Source of the DNA: Rhodospirillaceae bacterium
GTDB lineage: Bacteria > Pseudomonadota > Gammaproteobacteria > Steroidobacterales > Rariloculaceae
Length of the DNA: 35,686 nt
Reading direction: 5' to 3'
Assembly (NCBI GenBank): GCA_024640685.1
Contig: JAHEEN010000011.1
Location: 1 to 35,686, forward strand
The notes beneath the pieces are model-generated. The model was not told where the DNA came from, made no database searches, and saw only the letters and a list, made by a program, of their open reading frames with translations. Of this stretch, positions 15,804 to 24,088 are shown in pieces. Made by a program: the position numbers and the translations under genes. Numbering within the stretch: position 1 is the first letter of the stretch; the number at the start of each line of letters is the position of its first letter.

Positions 15804-17348
15804 ATGCGACTCGTCTTGTCACTGATAAGCCTCTTTGCCGCCGGTAGCGTCGCTGCGCAGGATGTGCCGCGCGCGGCCAGCGGCCGACCCGATCTTCAAG
15901 GCATCTGGCAGGTCGTCGAGCGTGCTGGTTACGATCTCGAGGCGCATGCGGCGCGGCACGACATGAAGGCTGGCTTGAGCGTCGTCGATGGCGGGGAGAT
16001 TCCCTATCAGCCGTGGGCCGCCGCGCAGAAGGCCGAGAACTTCGCGAGCCGCGCGACGGCCGATCCGCTCGCGAGCTGCTATCTCCCGGGCGTGCCGCGC
16101 GTCATGGCATTGGACTATCCGTTCCAGATTTTTCAAACGGACGATCAGGTCGCCCTCACGTTCGAGTGGCAACAGGTGTACCGCTTGATCTACGTTTCCG
16201 ATGAGCCATCGCCATATGCGGGCGTTGAGTCGTGGATGGGCCATTCGCGTGGACGTTGGGACGGCGACGTTTTCGTCGTCGACGTAACTGACCAAAACGA
16301 TCGCACGTGGCTCGATTCGGCCGGCAACTTTCATAGCGCCGCAATGCAGGTCACGGAGCGCTTTCGTCTCGAGGATTCCGATACCCTCGCCTATGAGGCG
16401 ACCATCGACGATCCGGACGTATTCACGCGCCCCTGGACCCTGCGGCTGACGATGAAGCGCCAGTCGCACGGCGATCGCCTTCTCGAATATCAGTGTCAAG
16501 CCGAGAAAGAAGAGGCCAACGGCGCGTTCGAGCGCGACGAGCGCACGTGGTATCCGGCGCCCGTGCCCGATGACGGTGTCGCCTTCGACGCCGATGCCGG
16601 CATCGATCTGCCGTTGCCTGCCGCGGGCGAGGATGTCCGCCGGCTGGCCGACGGCACGCCCGACATCAGCGGCTGGTACATGGCTGACGGTGGCGGCGCC
16701 AACTACGGGCTCGAGGCGCATCCGGGGCACGAGCTCTTGCCGCCGAGTCGTGGTCACGTTGTCGATCCGGCCGACGGGACGTTGCCGTACCGCACATGGG
16801 CGCGCGCCGAGCGCATCGAGCGCGAAATGCCTTATCGAGGCTACGACGACCCGACCGCGCATTGCTTCGTCGCGGGACTGCCGCGTTCGCACTACGTGCC
16901 CGCGCCGTTTTTCGTCGTGCAGACGCCGACGCACGTCGTGTTCCTGCACGAGCGCATGGCTTGGCGCCTGATCAGGCTCGACGGCGAGTTTCTTCCCGAT
17001 ACGATTCGCCTGTGGCAAGGTGACTCGATCGGCCGCTGGGAAGGCGACTCGCTCGTCGTCGAGTCGCGAAACTTCAACGGCAAGGCGTGGCTCAACGAGA
17101 CTGGTGACGTCATCAGTCACATGGAGACGCTGGTCGAGACCTACACGCCCGTTAGTCCGACGCAGGTCCATTATCGGGCCACGGTCACCGATCCGATACC
17201 GTATACGCGGCCGTGGACGATGGAGATGCCATTCAATCACATGGACGATGAATTGCTCGAGGTGGCCTGCCTCGAGGACAACAACGATCTACAGCATTTG
17301 AAGGACGTTCGCGACGAGCATCGCGCGAGCCAGAATCAAGGAGACTAG
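15804..17348 (+). CDS. Exported protein with two tandem copies of one domain, function unknown
   Basis: ATG 15804 (GGGAGA upstream) gives a 514-residue product with a signal peptide (MRLVLSLISLFAAGSVAAQ). The track start at 15747 adds an unlikely 19-residue extension. The mature protein is an internal duplication. Each half runs G-x-PD(L/I)xG-W, then YxxWAxAxxxE, DP.A.C(Y/F).(P/A)G(L/V)PR, (S/G)RW(D/E)GD(V/S)(F/L)VV(D/E), (T/A)WL(D/N)xxG(N/D), and finally (F/Y)TRPWT(L/M). Copy 1 is about 25-240 and copy 2 about 285-490. I know this repeated unit only as uncharacterised exported proteins. It is followed after 2 nt by a DUF6152 gene, so the two are surely co-translated. Confidence 0.85.
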   Translation: MRLVLSLISLFAAGSVAAQDVPRAASGRPDLQGIWQVVERAGYDLEAHAARHDMKAGLSVVDGGEIPYQPWAAAQKAENFASRATADPLASCYLPGVPRVMALDYPFQIFQTDDQVALTFEWQQVYRLIYVSDEPSPYAGVESWMGHSRGRWDGDVFVVDVTDQNDRTWLDSAGNFHSAAMQVTERFRLEDSDTLAYEATIDDPDVFTRPWTLRLTMKRQSHGDRLLEYQCQAEKEEANGAFERDERTWYPAPVPDDGVAFDADAGIDLPLPAAGEDVRRLADGTPDISGWYMADGGGANYGLEAHPGHELLPPSRGHVVDPADGTLPYRTWARAERIEREMPYRGYDDPTAHCFVAGLPRSHYVPAPFFVVQTPTHVVFLHERMAWRLIRLDGEFLPDTIRLWQGDSIGRWEGDSLVVESRNFNGKAWLNETGDVISHMETLVETYTPVSPTQVHYRATVTDPIPYTRPWTMEMPFNHMDDELLEVACLEDNNDLQHLKDVRDEHRASQNQGD

Positions 17349-17350
17349 CT

Positions 17351-17755
17351 ATGCAGCGACTAGGGAAGGCGGCCCTCACGATCCTCGGCATTGTTACGAC
17401 CTGTATCGCCAACACGGCGTCGGCGCATCATGCATTTGCCGCGGAGTTCGATCGTGAAAAGCCCGTATCGTTGCGAGGCCGCGTGACCGAGATGCGGTGG
17501 GCGAACCCGCACGCGTGGATCTACATCGACGTCGAGAACGACGACGGTTCAGTGACGAATTGGGCGCTCGAGACACGCGCGGCCAACAATTTGATCCGAT
17601 TGGGCTGGCGTCGTGAGGACCTGCCGGCCGGCACGGAGCTCGTCGTCGAAGCTTGGCAGGCGCGCAATGACACGCCGACCGCGAGTATCGAGTCGGTGAC
17701 GTTCTCCGATGGGCGGAGCCTGTTTGTCGGCTCGCCGGACCAGCCGCAGCCGTAG
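17351..17755 (+). CDS. DUF6152 family exported protein (second copy)
   Basis: A 134-residue exported protein with a signal peptide ending at ASAHHAF, then SLRGRVTEMRWANPHAWIYIDV and WALETRAANNLIRLGW. It shares the NPHxWIYxxV and WALE cores with the protein at 1466-1843, but it has a longer C-terminus (SVTFSDGRSLFVGSPDQ) and no late Cys pair. The start lies 2 nt after the stop of the tandem-domain protein. The family has no assigned function. The repeated pairing of DUF6152 with an unknown exported protein in this window suggests a two-component periplasmic partnership. Confidence 0.85.
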   Translation: MQRLGKAALTILGIVTTCIANTASAHHAFAAEFDREKPVSLRGRVTEMRWANPHAWIYIDVENDDGSVTNWALETRAANNLIRLGWRREDLPAGTELVVEAWQARNDTPTASIESVTFSDGRSLFVGSPDQPQP

Positions 17756-17936
17756 CCCGGTTATCTCGCTAAGCGACCACAGCGCGGAGAAAGCCCTGAA
17801 GTTGCGGCCGCTTACCGTGCAGATTCGCCACGCATGGAACTTCCGTGGCCTGTCTTGACCAACCCCCGGCTGCGACGCTAGGGTGCGCGTTGCGCCCGGC
17901 ATGGAACCGGCGCTCGAACACGAATAGGAAACTGTT
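17756..17936. other. Intergenic stretch, nothing recognised
   Basis: 181 nt between DUF6152 and the next small exported gene. I found no coding signal, RNA motif or clear terminator. A plausible AAACTG-type leader precedes the next ATG, but no consensus promoter stands out. Confidence 0.5.
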
Positions 17937-18332
17937 ATGAAATTGATGACGTCCTTGAGGCACGCCTCCATGATTTCGCTGCTGGCCATTGGCTGCACAA
18001 TCGTCGCAACGGCGCAGAGCCAGCAGGACCCGAGGCTCGCGCAGCTTGCAGATGCTGCTGGCTGCGAGTTCCCGGAGGTGCCAACCATTCCAGCGGCCGA
18101 GGGCGCCACGATGGAGCAAATGGTCGCGACGCAGGGCGCGATTCAGGCCTACATGGGCGAGAGCAACGTGCTGCTCGCTTGCCTCGGGTCCATCGCCCAA
18201 AATACTGAGCTGACGGAAGAGGACCGTCAGCTCGCGCTCGACGCGTACAACGCCGAAGTGGCCAACCAGGAAACCGTCGCCGAAAACTGGAATGTTCAGC
18301 GCACGGCGTTTCTGGAGGCGCAGGAGCAGTAG
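17937..18332 (+). CDS. Small exported helical protein, unknown function
   Basis: A 131-residue protein with a signal peptide (MKLMTSLRHASMISLLAIGCTIVATAQ). The mature part is acidic and probably all-helical, Gln- and Glu-rich, with two Cys residues (DAAGCEFPEVP and NVLLACLGSIAQ) that could pair in the periplasm. It resembles small uncharacterised exported proteins with the pattern MxQMxxxQxAIQAYMxxSNxYLACL, but I know no function for them. The Cys within SLLAIGC may alternatively be a lipobox (LAIGC), which would make it a lipoprotein. It appears to be a single-gene unit. Confidence 0.7.
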   Translation: MKLMTSLRHASMISLLAIGCTIVATAQSQQDPRLAQLADAAGCEFPEVPTIPAAEGATMEQMVATQGAIQAYMGESNVLLACLGSIAQNTELTEEDRQLALDAYNAEVANQETVAENWNVQRTAFLEAQEQ

Positions 18333-18340
18333 ATCGCTTT

Positions 18341-18372
18341 CAGGCACAGTGGCTGCCTGGTTGGATTATTAG
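18341..18372 (+). terminator. Possible terminator hairpin
   Basis: CAGGCA / TGCCTG, a 6-base stem with a 7-nt loop, begins 8 nt after the stop of the small exported gene and is followed by GTTGGATTATTAG. It lies in the 49-nt gap between convergent genes. Modest stem and imperfect T tract. Confidence 0.4.
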
Positions 18373-18381
18373 GGCTCGGTC

Positions 18382-19842
18382 TCAACGGTCACCCGCAATG
18401 TCCGGGCGACGTTCGAGGTGATCGGTGATCTGCGCATAGCGGCTCGCAAACTCGAGCACGGCGCAGTCGGCTCCCGGTGGGCCGATGAACTGAATGCCCA
18501 TCGCGCGACCGCGCGCATCGAATCCGGCCGGCAGACTGACGACCGGCAGCCCGGCCATCGTCGCGCCGATCACGACCTCCATCCAGCGATGATAGGTATC
18601 CATGCGCTGGCCTGCGATCTCGGCCGGCCAGTGGGTCTCGATGTCGAAAGCAAACGTTTGCGCGCTTGGCAGCGCCAGTAGCGCATAGCGGTCGAATAGC
18701 GCGTGGACGGCGTGGAACCAGTCGGTGCGAACGCTCGCCGCAACGGCCAGTCGTGGCACCTCGAGATCGAGGCCGCCTTCGATTTCCCAGACAATCTCGG
18801 GTTTGAGCTTGATGCGCGTCGTCGCATCCTCATACAAGCCGCGGTATCGCAACGAGCTGAAATGGCGCAGCGCGAGCCATGCGTCCCACAGTGCCGACAT
18901 GTCGAACGGCGGGCGCACCGACTCGACGATCGCGCCGTCATCGACGAGCGACTTAAGGCTTTGCTCGCATAGCTCGAGTATGCCTGGCTCGGTTGCAAGA
19001 TAACTGTCGTAGTCGCCGAGCCAGCCGATGAGCAGCTCGTTAAGGTTCGCTGCAGTGAACTCATCAGGACTCGGCAGCCGGTCTCTGGCGCTCAGCGGCA
19101 CGCGTGCGTCGTAGCCGGACTGCGTGACGAGCAGGCGAATCGTGTCCTCGACGTTGCGGCCGAGCGGCCCATCGGTCGACAGCTGTTGGTAGTACAGATC
19201 ATCGCTAAGGCTCGGCACGCGCCCTTGGCTCGGCCGAAACCCGACAATGTTGTTGTATGCGGCCGGGTTGCGCAGCGAGCCCATGTAGTCGGTGCCGTCG
19301 GCTGCCGGCAGCATCTGTGTCGCGAGCGCGACTGCACCGCCACCCGTGCTGCCGCCCGCTGTCAAAGTCGCGTCGTAGGCGTTGCGGGTCGCGCCAAACA
19401 CGCTGTTGTAGGTTTGCGATCCCACGCCGAGCTCCGACGTGTTGGTCTTGCCGATGAAGATGGCCCCGGCCGCACGCATGCGCGCAACATGCAGGCTGTC
19501 GGTCGCGGCGATCTGGCCAACGTAGATCGGCGAACCGCGGCTGGTCGGCAGCTCCTTGACGTCCGCAAGATCTTTTACGGCGTGCGGCAAGCCGTGCATC
19601 CAGCCACGGTACTCGCCGCGTGCGAGCGCCGCATCGGCCTCGTTGGCAAGCTCGAGCAGCCGATCGTCGTCGCGTAGGCTGACGATCGCGTTGTAGGTCG
19701 GGTTCAAGCGATGTATGCGCTCGAGGTACGCCTGCATGACCTCGGTGCAGCTGACGGTGCGGTCGTGGATCGCGGCCGACAGGGCCGTTGCGGAAAAATC
19801 GGTGATGTGCGTGGCGTCGCTCAGCGCGACCGAGCTGCTCAC
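18382..19842 (-). CDS. Amidase, amidase-signature family
   Basis: GTG 19842, whose GTGA overlaps the upstream stop, gives 486 residues starting VSSSVALSDATHITDFSA; the longer track start lies inside the neighbouring gene. Amidase-signature features: LPHAVKDLADV with the catalytic Lys, then TAGGSTGGGAVALA (usual GGSSGG; the second Ser is Thr here), and ADGTDYMGSLRNPAAYNN carrying the remaining Ser pair of the Ser-cisSer-Lys triad. There is no signal peptide, so it is probably cytosolic. These enzymes hydrolyse amides of many kinds; the substrate is not predictable. It is coupled to the upstream HELGH protein. Confidence 0.88.
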   Translation of the reverse strand: MSSSVALSDATHITDFSATALSAAIHDRTVSCTEVMQAYLERIHRLNPTYNAIVSLRDDDRLLELANEADAALARGEYRGWMHGLPHAVKDLADVKELPTSRGSPIYVGQIAATDSLHVARMRAAGAIFIGKTNTSELGVGSQTYNSVFGATRNAYDATLTAGGSTGGGAVALATQMLPAADGTDYMGSLRNPAAYNNIVGFRPSQGRVPSLSDDLYYQQLSTDGPLGRNVEDTIRLLVTQSGYDARVPLSARDRLPSPDEFTAANLNELLIGWLGDYDSYLATEPGILELCEQSLKSLVDDGAIVESVRPPFDMSALWDAWLALRHFSSLRYRGLYEDATTRIKLKPEIVWEIEGGLDLEVPRLAVAASVRTDWFHAVHALFDRYALLALPSAQTFAFDIETHWPAEIAGQRMDTYHRWMEVVIGATMAGLPVVSLPAGFDARGRAMGIQFIGPPGADCAVLEFASRYAQITDHLERRPDIAGDR

Positions 19843-20528
19843 CGCGTCGCAGTCGCGCGCCAAATTGCGGAGCGCGCATCGCTGAGTCGCAAATCGGGTT
19901 CGCTCGTCACTTGGCGCGCCGCTGTGCGTTCGTCGAGCGGCCCATAGCAGTAGCCGTCGAATCCGTTGAGTCGGAGCAATCGATTCCAAAGCGCGGTGCG
20001 CCGGTCCACGCCTAGCGATTGAGCCCATGCCCAGGCGTTCTCGTACTCGTCATCCCAGACCGACTCGCCTTCGATACGCCGAGCTGCGAACGCATCGCCC
20101 CAGACGTCGGCCCAGACCCGGTCGAGAATTAGGTACAGCGTCATGTGGGTATTGACACCTGGGAGCCGCTCGCTGAAATGCCAGAGGTGTCGATGGCCGA
20201 GCTCGTGGACGAGGGTCGACGCTTTGACCTCGCGATCGTAACTGGCGCGTAGCCGCATCGGGTGGTTGGGGCCGCCGGAGTTGCTGACGGCCTCGGCGAC
20301 GCGCGCCCAGACGACCGGCTCGGCAAACGGCATGCACGTTCGCGACTCCAGGGCGGCGACGATTCGGTCACCATAGTCGTTCCAGATCGACCGATACGTG
20401 TCGGCTGCGTAGAGCTCACCGCGCGACGCCGGAATGAACAGGACGTCGGGTTGTGCGCGCCCGGTCGTCGCAGCAAGCCACGTCGCGGTAAGTAGGAGCG
20501 ATAATACGATTTTGCGGTCGTTCGTCAT
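19839..20528 (-). CDS. Exported HExxH putative metallopeptidase
   Basis: From ATG 20528 the 229-residue product starts MTNDRKIVLSLLLTATWLAATTGRAQ, a good signal peptide; the track start at 20600 adds 24 residues in front of it. The one clear motif is TLVHELGHRHLWH (HExxH with a nearby His), typical of zincin metallopeptidases and predicted to bind zinc. Downstream residues that could supply the third ligand (Asp or Glu in WADVWGDAFAARRIEGE) are present, but I cannot assign a family. Its final bases overlap the amidase start by four, implying co-translation. Confidence 0.72.
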   Translation of the reverse strand: MTNDRKIVLSLLLTATWLAATTGRAQPDVLFIPASRGELYAADTYRSIWNDYGDRIVAALESRTCMPFAEPVVWARVAEAVSNSGGPNHPMRLRASYDREVKASTLVHELGHRHLWHFSERLPGVNTHMTLYLILDRVWADVWGDAFAARRIEGESVWDDEYENAWAWAQSLGVDRRTALWNRLLRLNGFDGYCYGPLDERTAARQVTSEPDLRLSDARSAIWRATATR

Positions 20529-20638
20529 GGCCGTTCCGAGTCGTCTAAACATTAGCGCGCTGCCGCGACGGCTGCCGAGACTGCGATCGCAATTCTGCAC
20601 GGCTCCGTAAACCGATGCTCACGCCAGGCCTTGGGTCT

Positions 20639-21499
20639 CTAGACCGATGCAGGCCGGTGCGCGCGCAAAAACGTGCGAATGTGACGCACGGCCAGCGGAA
20701 CTCGCTCGGCCGGCTCCTTCCACGGATACAGACTGAGCTCGGCGTGCGGCGCGAGCAGCGCGGATTCGACGGCAACCTCGTACGGATGCGCTGGAATATC
20801 GTCGGGCAGGATCAATACCGGCGTCTGGCAGTTGCGCACGAAGTCACGGTCGACCGTGAACACGAAATCGGCGTTCGCGCGATACATGTTGTGCAAGAAC
20901 CGCTCGACATCGTTCATCGTGATGTCGGGCCGGCGCGCCGCAAGCTCGGGCCCCCAGTTATTCATGTTGCCTTCGTAGAAGAGCTCCGGTTGCTCCGGGC
21001 GAAATCCGCTGGGCTGCGCGAGCACCGCTGCGGGGATTCGGTCTTGTGCACGCTCGAGTAGGTTCCAGATGAACGGGCCGCCGATGCAAAAACCCAGGAC
21101 CATGAACTCGTCGATGCCGAGATGATCCATGAGCCCGAGATGATCGTCCGTATACGAATCCCAAGGCCGATCGACTTCGAGAGGGCCGGACGACTGGCCG
21201 ATATTGGCGTTTCTGAGGTCCATCGCTACGCAACGAAACTCGTTGCCGAACTCCGCGATCGGATTGAACGGTGCGCGGTCGTCGAAGTACGCCATGACCG
21301 AGTTCAAGCCGCCGCCGGCAATCAGCAGCAACGGGAAACCCGAGCCTGCCTCCTGGTAGTGAATTCGGACATCGCCTCGTTCGTAAAATGCCATCGATCT
21401 GTCTCCCTGGGCGAGCGCGCGCGGTGCGGCTGCGGCCGCTGCAGCGGTCGCGAGCAGCGCGCGGCGCGTGGAATCGACTTTCGGCTTGTCCTCGTCCAT
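20639..21499 (-). CDS. Tat-exported alpha/beta hydrolase with Cys nucleophile
   Basis: A 286-residue alpha/beta hydrolase. The N-terminus STRRALLATAAAAAAAPRALA is a likely Tat signal (Arg12-Arg13). Oxyanion-loop region IAGGGLNS and strand CVAMDLRNANIGQS precede the nucleophile elbow LGFCIGG, where Cys137 stands in the usual Ser position as in dienelactone hydrolases. Candidate acid and base are in VLILPDD and VPLAVRHIRTFL. It would be a periplasmic hydrolase of esters or related bonds; the substrate is unknown. It lies 110 nt upstream of the HELGH gene on the same strand and back to back with the NHL gene. Confidence 0.82.
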   Translation of the reverse strand: MDEDKPKVDSTRRALLATAAAAAAAPRALAQGDRSMAFYERGDVRIHYQEAGSGFPLLLIAGGGLNSVMAYFDDRAPFNPIAEFGNEFRCVAMDLRNANIGQSSGPLEVDRPWDSYTDDHLGLMDHLGIDEFMVLGFCIGGPFIWNLLERAQDRIPAAVLAQPSGFRPEQPELFYEGNMNNWGPELAARRPDITMNDVERFLHNMYRANADFVFTVDRDFVRNCQTPVLILPDDIPAHPYEVAVESALLAPHAELSLYPWKEPAERVPLAVRHIRTFLRAHRPASV

Positions 21500-21724
21500 A
21501 TCGGTCTGCCTGTCTGTCGGACGACGGACAGACTGCTACCGTGCCCCGAGCGAGTCAAGCCGGCGCGAGACTGGCTCGCGACGCCGCTGCGCCCCGGAGG
21601 ATTCGCGGCGCGCGCCCGGTGCGACTGGCCGTTGCGATCCCGACCTTCCTGCGAGACGGTCGAGACTGTAAGCTTCGAGATGTCGAGACAAATCTCCGCT
21701 AGGACCTCAGGGGGGGGACGGACC

Positions 21725-23212
21725 ATGATCACAAGAATTCTCGCAGTGGCCGGCGTCGTTGTTGCGCTGACGAGCGCTTCGAGTGCGCTGGCTCAGAACG
21801 GCGGCTCGACGCTCGGCGCGACGGCTGTGTACTCCGATGACGTCGTGCAGCAGATCGCCGAACGCTCGGCGCCGCGACTGCCGTCCGGCGCGCGATCGCC
21901 GAGCTTCGTCGTCGATCCGAGCTGGCCCAAGCCGCTGCCGAACAACTGGCGCATCGGTCAAGTTGGCGGCATGACGATCGACTCCCACGACAACATCTGG
22001 GTCTATCACCGGCCGCGATCGCTGGAGCCTAGTGCCGCTGCAGGCCTCGGTGCTGCCGGGACGAACGATGCAGGCGTGCCGATCGACGGTCTCGGCAATC
22101 CGCGCCCGTTCGCCGATCAGTCGGCCGGCTGCTGCGTGCCGGCGCCGTCGGTGCTGAAGTTCGACCGCGAGGGTAATTTGCTCGACGCGTGGGGCGGCCC
22201 GCAGGATCCCGGGTTTCTCGAGACGAACTGCCGCGAGGAGGACGGCTGCTACTGGCCCGGCCGTGAGCACGGCATTGCCGTCGACGACGACGACAACGTC
22301 TATATCTCCGGTAACGGCACGAACTGGACGGGCCAATTTCCGTTTGCGGCAACCTACGGCGACGATTCCCATATCCTGAAATTCACGGCAAGCGGTGAGT
22401 TCATTTACCAGATCGGTCATGCCGGTCGAGAAGGACCGGACAGCGAGAATATCGACGGCGGGCCGAACGGTACGCCGCAGCCGTATCTCGTGGCCGATAT
22501 GAGCGTGGACTCGGAGAACAACAGGATGTACATCGCCGATGGCTACGGCAATCGCCGAATCCTGATCATCGATACCGAGACCGGCCAATACGTCGGCCAT
22601 TTCGGCGCCTATGGGCAAAATCCGGTCGACGATCTCGATGGCGGTAACGTCGACCCTTACGACTCCGGGCCGTGGGCCGGCGACTATTCCAGAGGCAACA
22701 TGACGCCGATGTTCTTCCGCAGCCCGTTGCATTGCGCGATCATCAGCGACGACGGTTATCTGTACGCGTGTGACCGCGGCAATAACCGCATTCAGGTCTT
22801 CGATCTCGACGCGGTCGGCGGGACTTGCTCGAATCCGAATGCCGAGCCGGGCAAATGCGGCTTCGTGCGCGATATTCACGTCGCGCCGCAGAGCTATGCG
22901 AATGGCACGGCGGTGACGGCGACATTGTCGACAGATCCCGGTCAGACGTGCCTGTACGTCGGCGATCTGGCGAACGGTACGTTTTACATCATCAACCGCG
23001 CCAACGCCCACGAGCTCGATCGGATCGGCCGAGCGGGCCGCCAGATCGGCGAGTTTCACTGGATTCACACGCTGGCCGTAGATACCGACGGAAATGTCTA
23101 CACGGGCGAGGTCGACAGCGGCCAACGTGTGCAAAAATTCGCTCGATATGGCGACATCAGCTGCAGCGGCGAAGGCAATCCCGACATCGGGCTCTACAGC
23201 GGCAATCGCTGA
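21725..23212 (+). CDS. Exported NHL-repeat beta-propeller protein
   Basis: I reject the 696-residue track ORF, whose first 200 residues are antisense to the hydrolase. ATG 21725 (poly-G plus GGACG upstream) starts a signal peptide, MITRILAVAGVVVALTSASSALA, giving 495 residues. The mature chain holds several NHL-like blades: VLKFDREGNLLDAWGG, GIAVDDDDNVYISGNG, LKFTASGEFIYQIG, MSVDSENNRMYIADGYGNRRI and LAVDTDGNVYTGEVDSGQRVQKF. Cys-rich inserts (GCCVPAP, NCREEDGCYW) suggest disulphides and export. Such propellers resemble peptidylglycine-lyase-like or scaffold proteins; no catalytic residues can be named. The start of the next gene lies 22 nt downstream. Confidence 0.85.
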   Translation: MITRILAVAGVVVALTSASSALAQNGGSTLGATAVYSDDVVQQIAERSAPRLPSGARSPSFVVDPSWPKPLPNNWRIGQVGGMTIDSHDNIWVYHRPRSLEPSAAAGLGAAGTNDAGVPIDGLGNPRPFADQSAGCCVPAPSVLKFDREGNLLDAWGGPQDPGFLETNCREEDGCYWPGREHGIAVDDDDNVYISGNGTNWTGQFPFAATYGDDSHILKFTASGEFIYQIGHAGREGPDSENIDGGPNGTPQPYLVADMSVDSENNRMYIADGYGNRRILIIDTETGQYVGHFGAYGQNPVDDLDGGNVDPYDSGPWAGDYSRGNMTPMFFRSPLHCAIISDDGYLYACDRGNNRIQVFDLDAVGGTCSNPNAEPGKCGFVRDIHVAPQSYANGTAVTATLSTDPGQTCLYVGDLANGTFYIINRANAHELDRIGRAGRQIGEFHWIHTLAVDTDGNVYTGEVDSGQRVQKFARYGDISCSGEGNPDIGLYSGNR

Positions 23213-23234
23213 GCGCCCGTTGGGCCGATCCGGC

Positions 23235-24056
23235 GTGCGACTCCTCGGGTCTCGTGCCGGGTCGCTCGTGCGTGTAGTCGCTGCTGGTTTAGGCGCGTAC
23301 GCCGCTGGCGACGCCGCTGCCGCGGACGATGAGCCGCTGCCGGGCGGCGAGATCGGGCTCGTCCGCGTGCAATGCACGAGCGAGTCCGGTTACCGCCAGG
23401 TTTTTCGCGGCGCCGTCGTCGATCTCGAGGGTGAATCTCGTTATGACGTCATCCTGACGGCTGGCCACGGACTGCCTAGGGATCTCGAAACCGTCAAGGA
23501 GTATTGTGCCGTCCTCGACGCCGACGGGCGGCGCTACCCACTGCGTGGCATGTGGCGCCCCGCGGACGGCGGTCGCGGCATGGTCGACGACTGGGCCGTG
23601 CTCGCGACGTTTCGGCGCATGCGCGGAAACCAAGCGCGGCTTCCGGTCGCGGCGCCGTTCGTCGTCGAGCGCCGATCGCTAGAGGATAGCGACACGTTGC
23701 TACGGCTACCTTTGATGACTCTCGCCGAGGAGCACGATTGCGTGCTGCTCAACGACGGGCTTCGGCAGCGGGAGATCGAGCGCGGCTTGTTCTCGCACTC
23801 ATGCCGCTCGTGGTACGGCCACTCGGGGTCGCCGATACTCGCTGCCGCCAACGGTCGCACCGTCATCATTGGCTTGCACCTCGCGAAGCGGTGGTTTTAC
23901 GAGGAGCACAGAACGGTCAAGATCGGCCGTTACATCGACGCGGCGATCATCGATGCGATCGATACGGCGGCAGGCGAAAACACACCGTCCTACGTGCACG
24001 TGGCGCCGCAGCCGCGGTGCAACGTCGAGCCGTCGGGATGCGCGTTACCGCAGTGA
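23235..24056 (+). CDS. Exported trypsin-like serine protease
   Basis: The 320-residue track ORF begins inside the NHL gene. GTG 23235 gives about 273 residues with a signal peptide (VRLLGSRAGSLVRVVAAGLGAYAAGDAAAA); TTG 23220 and GTG 23271 are alternatives and none has a strong ribosome binding site. The chymotrypsin-fold triad is complete: His in ILTAGHGL, Asp in VDDWAVLA and Ser in WYGHSGSPIL (usual GDSGSP, with His at the Asp site). Paired Cys residues (RVQCTSESG, EYCAVLD, HDCVLL, HSCRSW, CNVEPSGC) support export. No PDZ domain follows, so it is not HtrA-like. It lies 22 nt after the NHL gene and is probably co-transcribed. Confidence 0.8.
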   Translation: MRLLGSRAGSLVRVVAAGLGAYAAGDAAAADDEPLPGGEIGLVRVQCTSESGYRQVFRGAVVDLEGESRYDVILTAGHGLPRDLETVKEYCAVLDADGRRYPLRGMWRPADGGRGMVDDWAVLATFRRMRGNQARLPVAAPFVVERRSLEDSDTLLRLPLMTLAEEHDCVLLNDGLRQREIERGLFSHSCRSWYGHSGSPILAAANGRTVIIGLHLAKRWFYEEHRTVKIGRYIDAAIIDAIDTAAGENTPSYVHVAPQPRCNVEPSGCALPQ

Positions 24057-24088
24057 GCCTCGCTCGATAGACCAGTCAGCGATCTCGC

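Noticed and set aside
15819-17240. 473-aa antisense ORF under the tandem-domain exported protein
   Set aside because: The sense frame has an obvious internal duplication and a signal peptide; the antisense frame has neither.
21122-21724. N-terminal 200 residues of the 696-aa track ORF
   Set aside because: Antisense to the alpha/beta hydrolase; the real gene starts at ATG 21725 with a signal peptide.
21707-23377. 556-aa antisense ORF under the NHL protein
   Set aside because: Antisense to a signal-peptide-bearing beta-propeller with conserved repeats; composition typical of a shadow frame.
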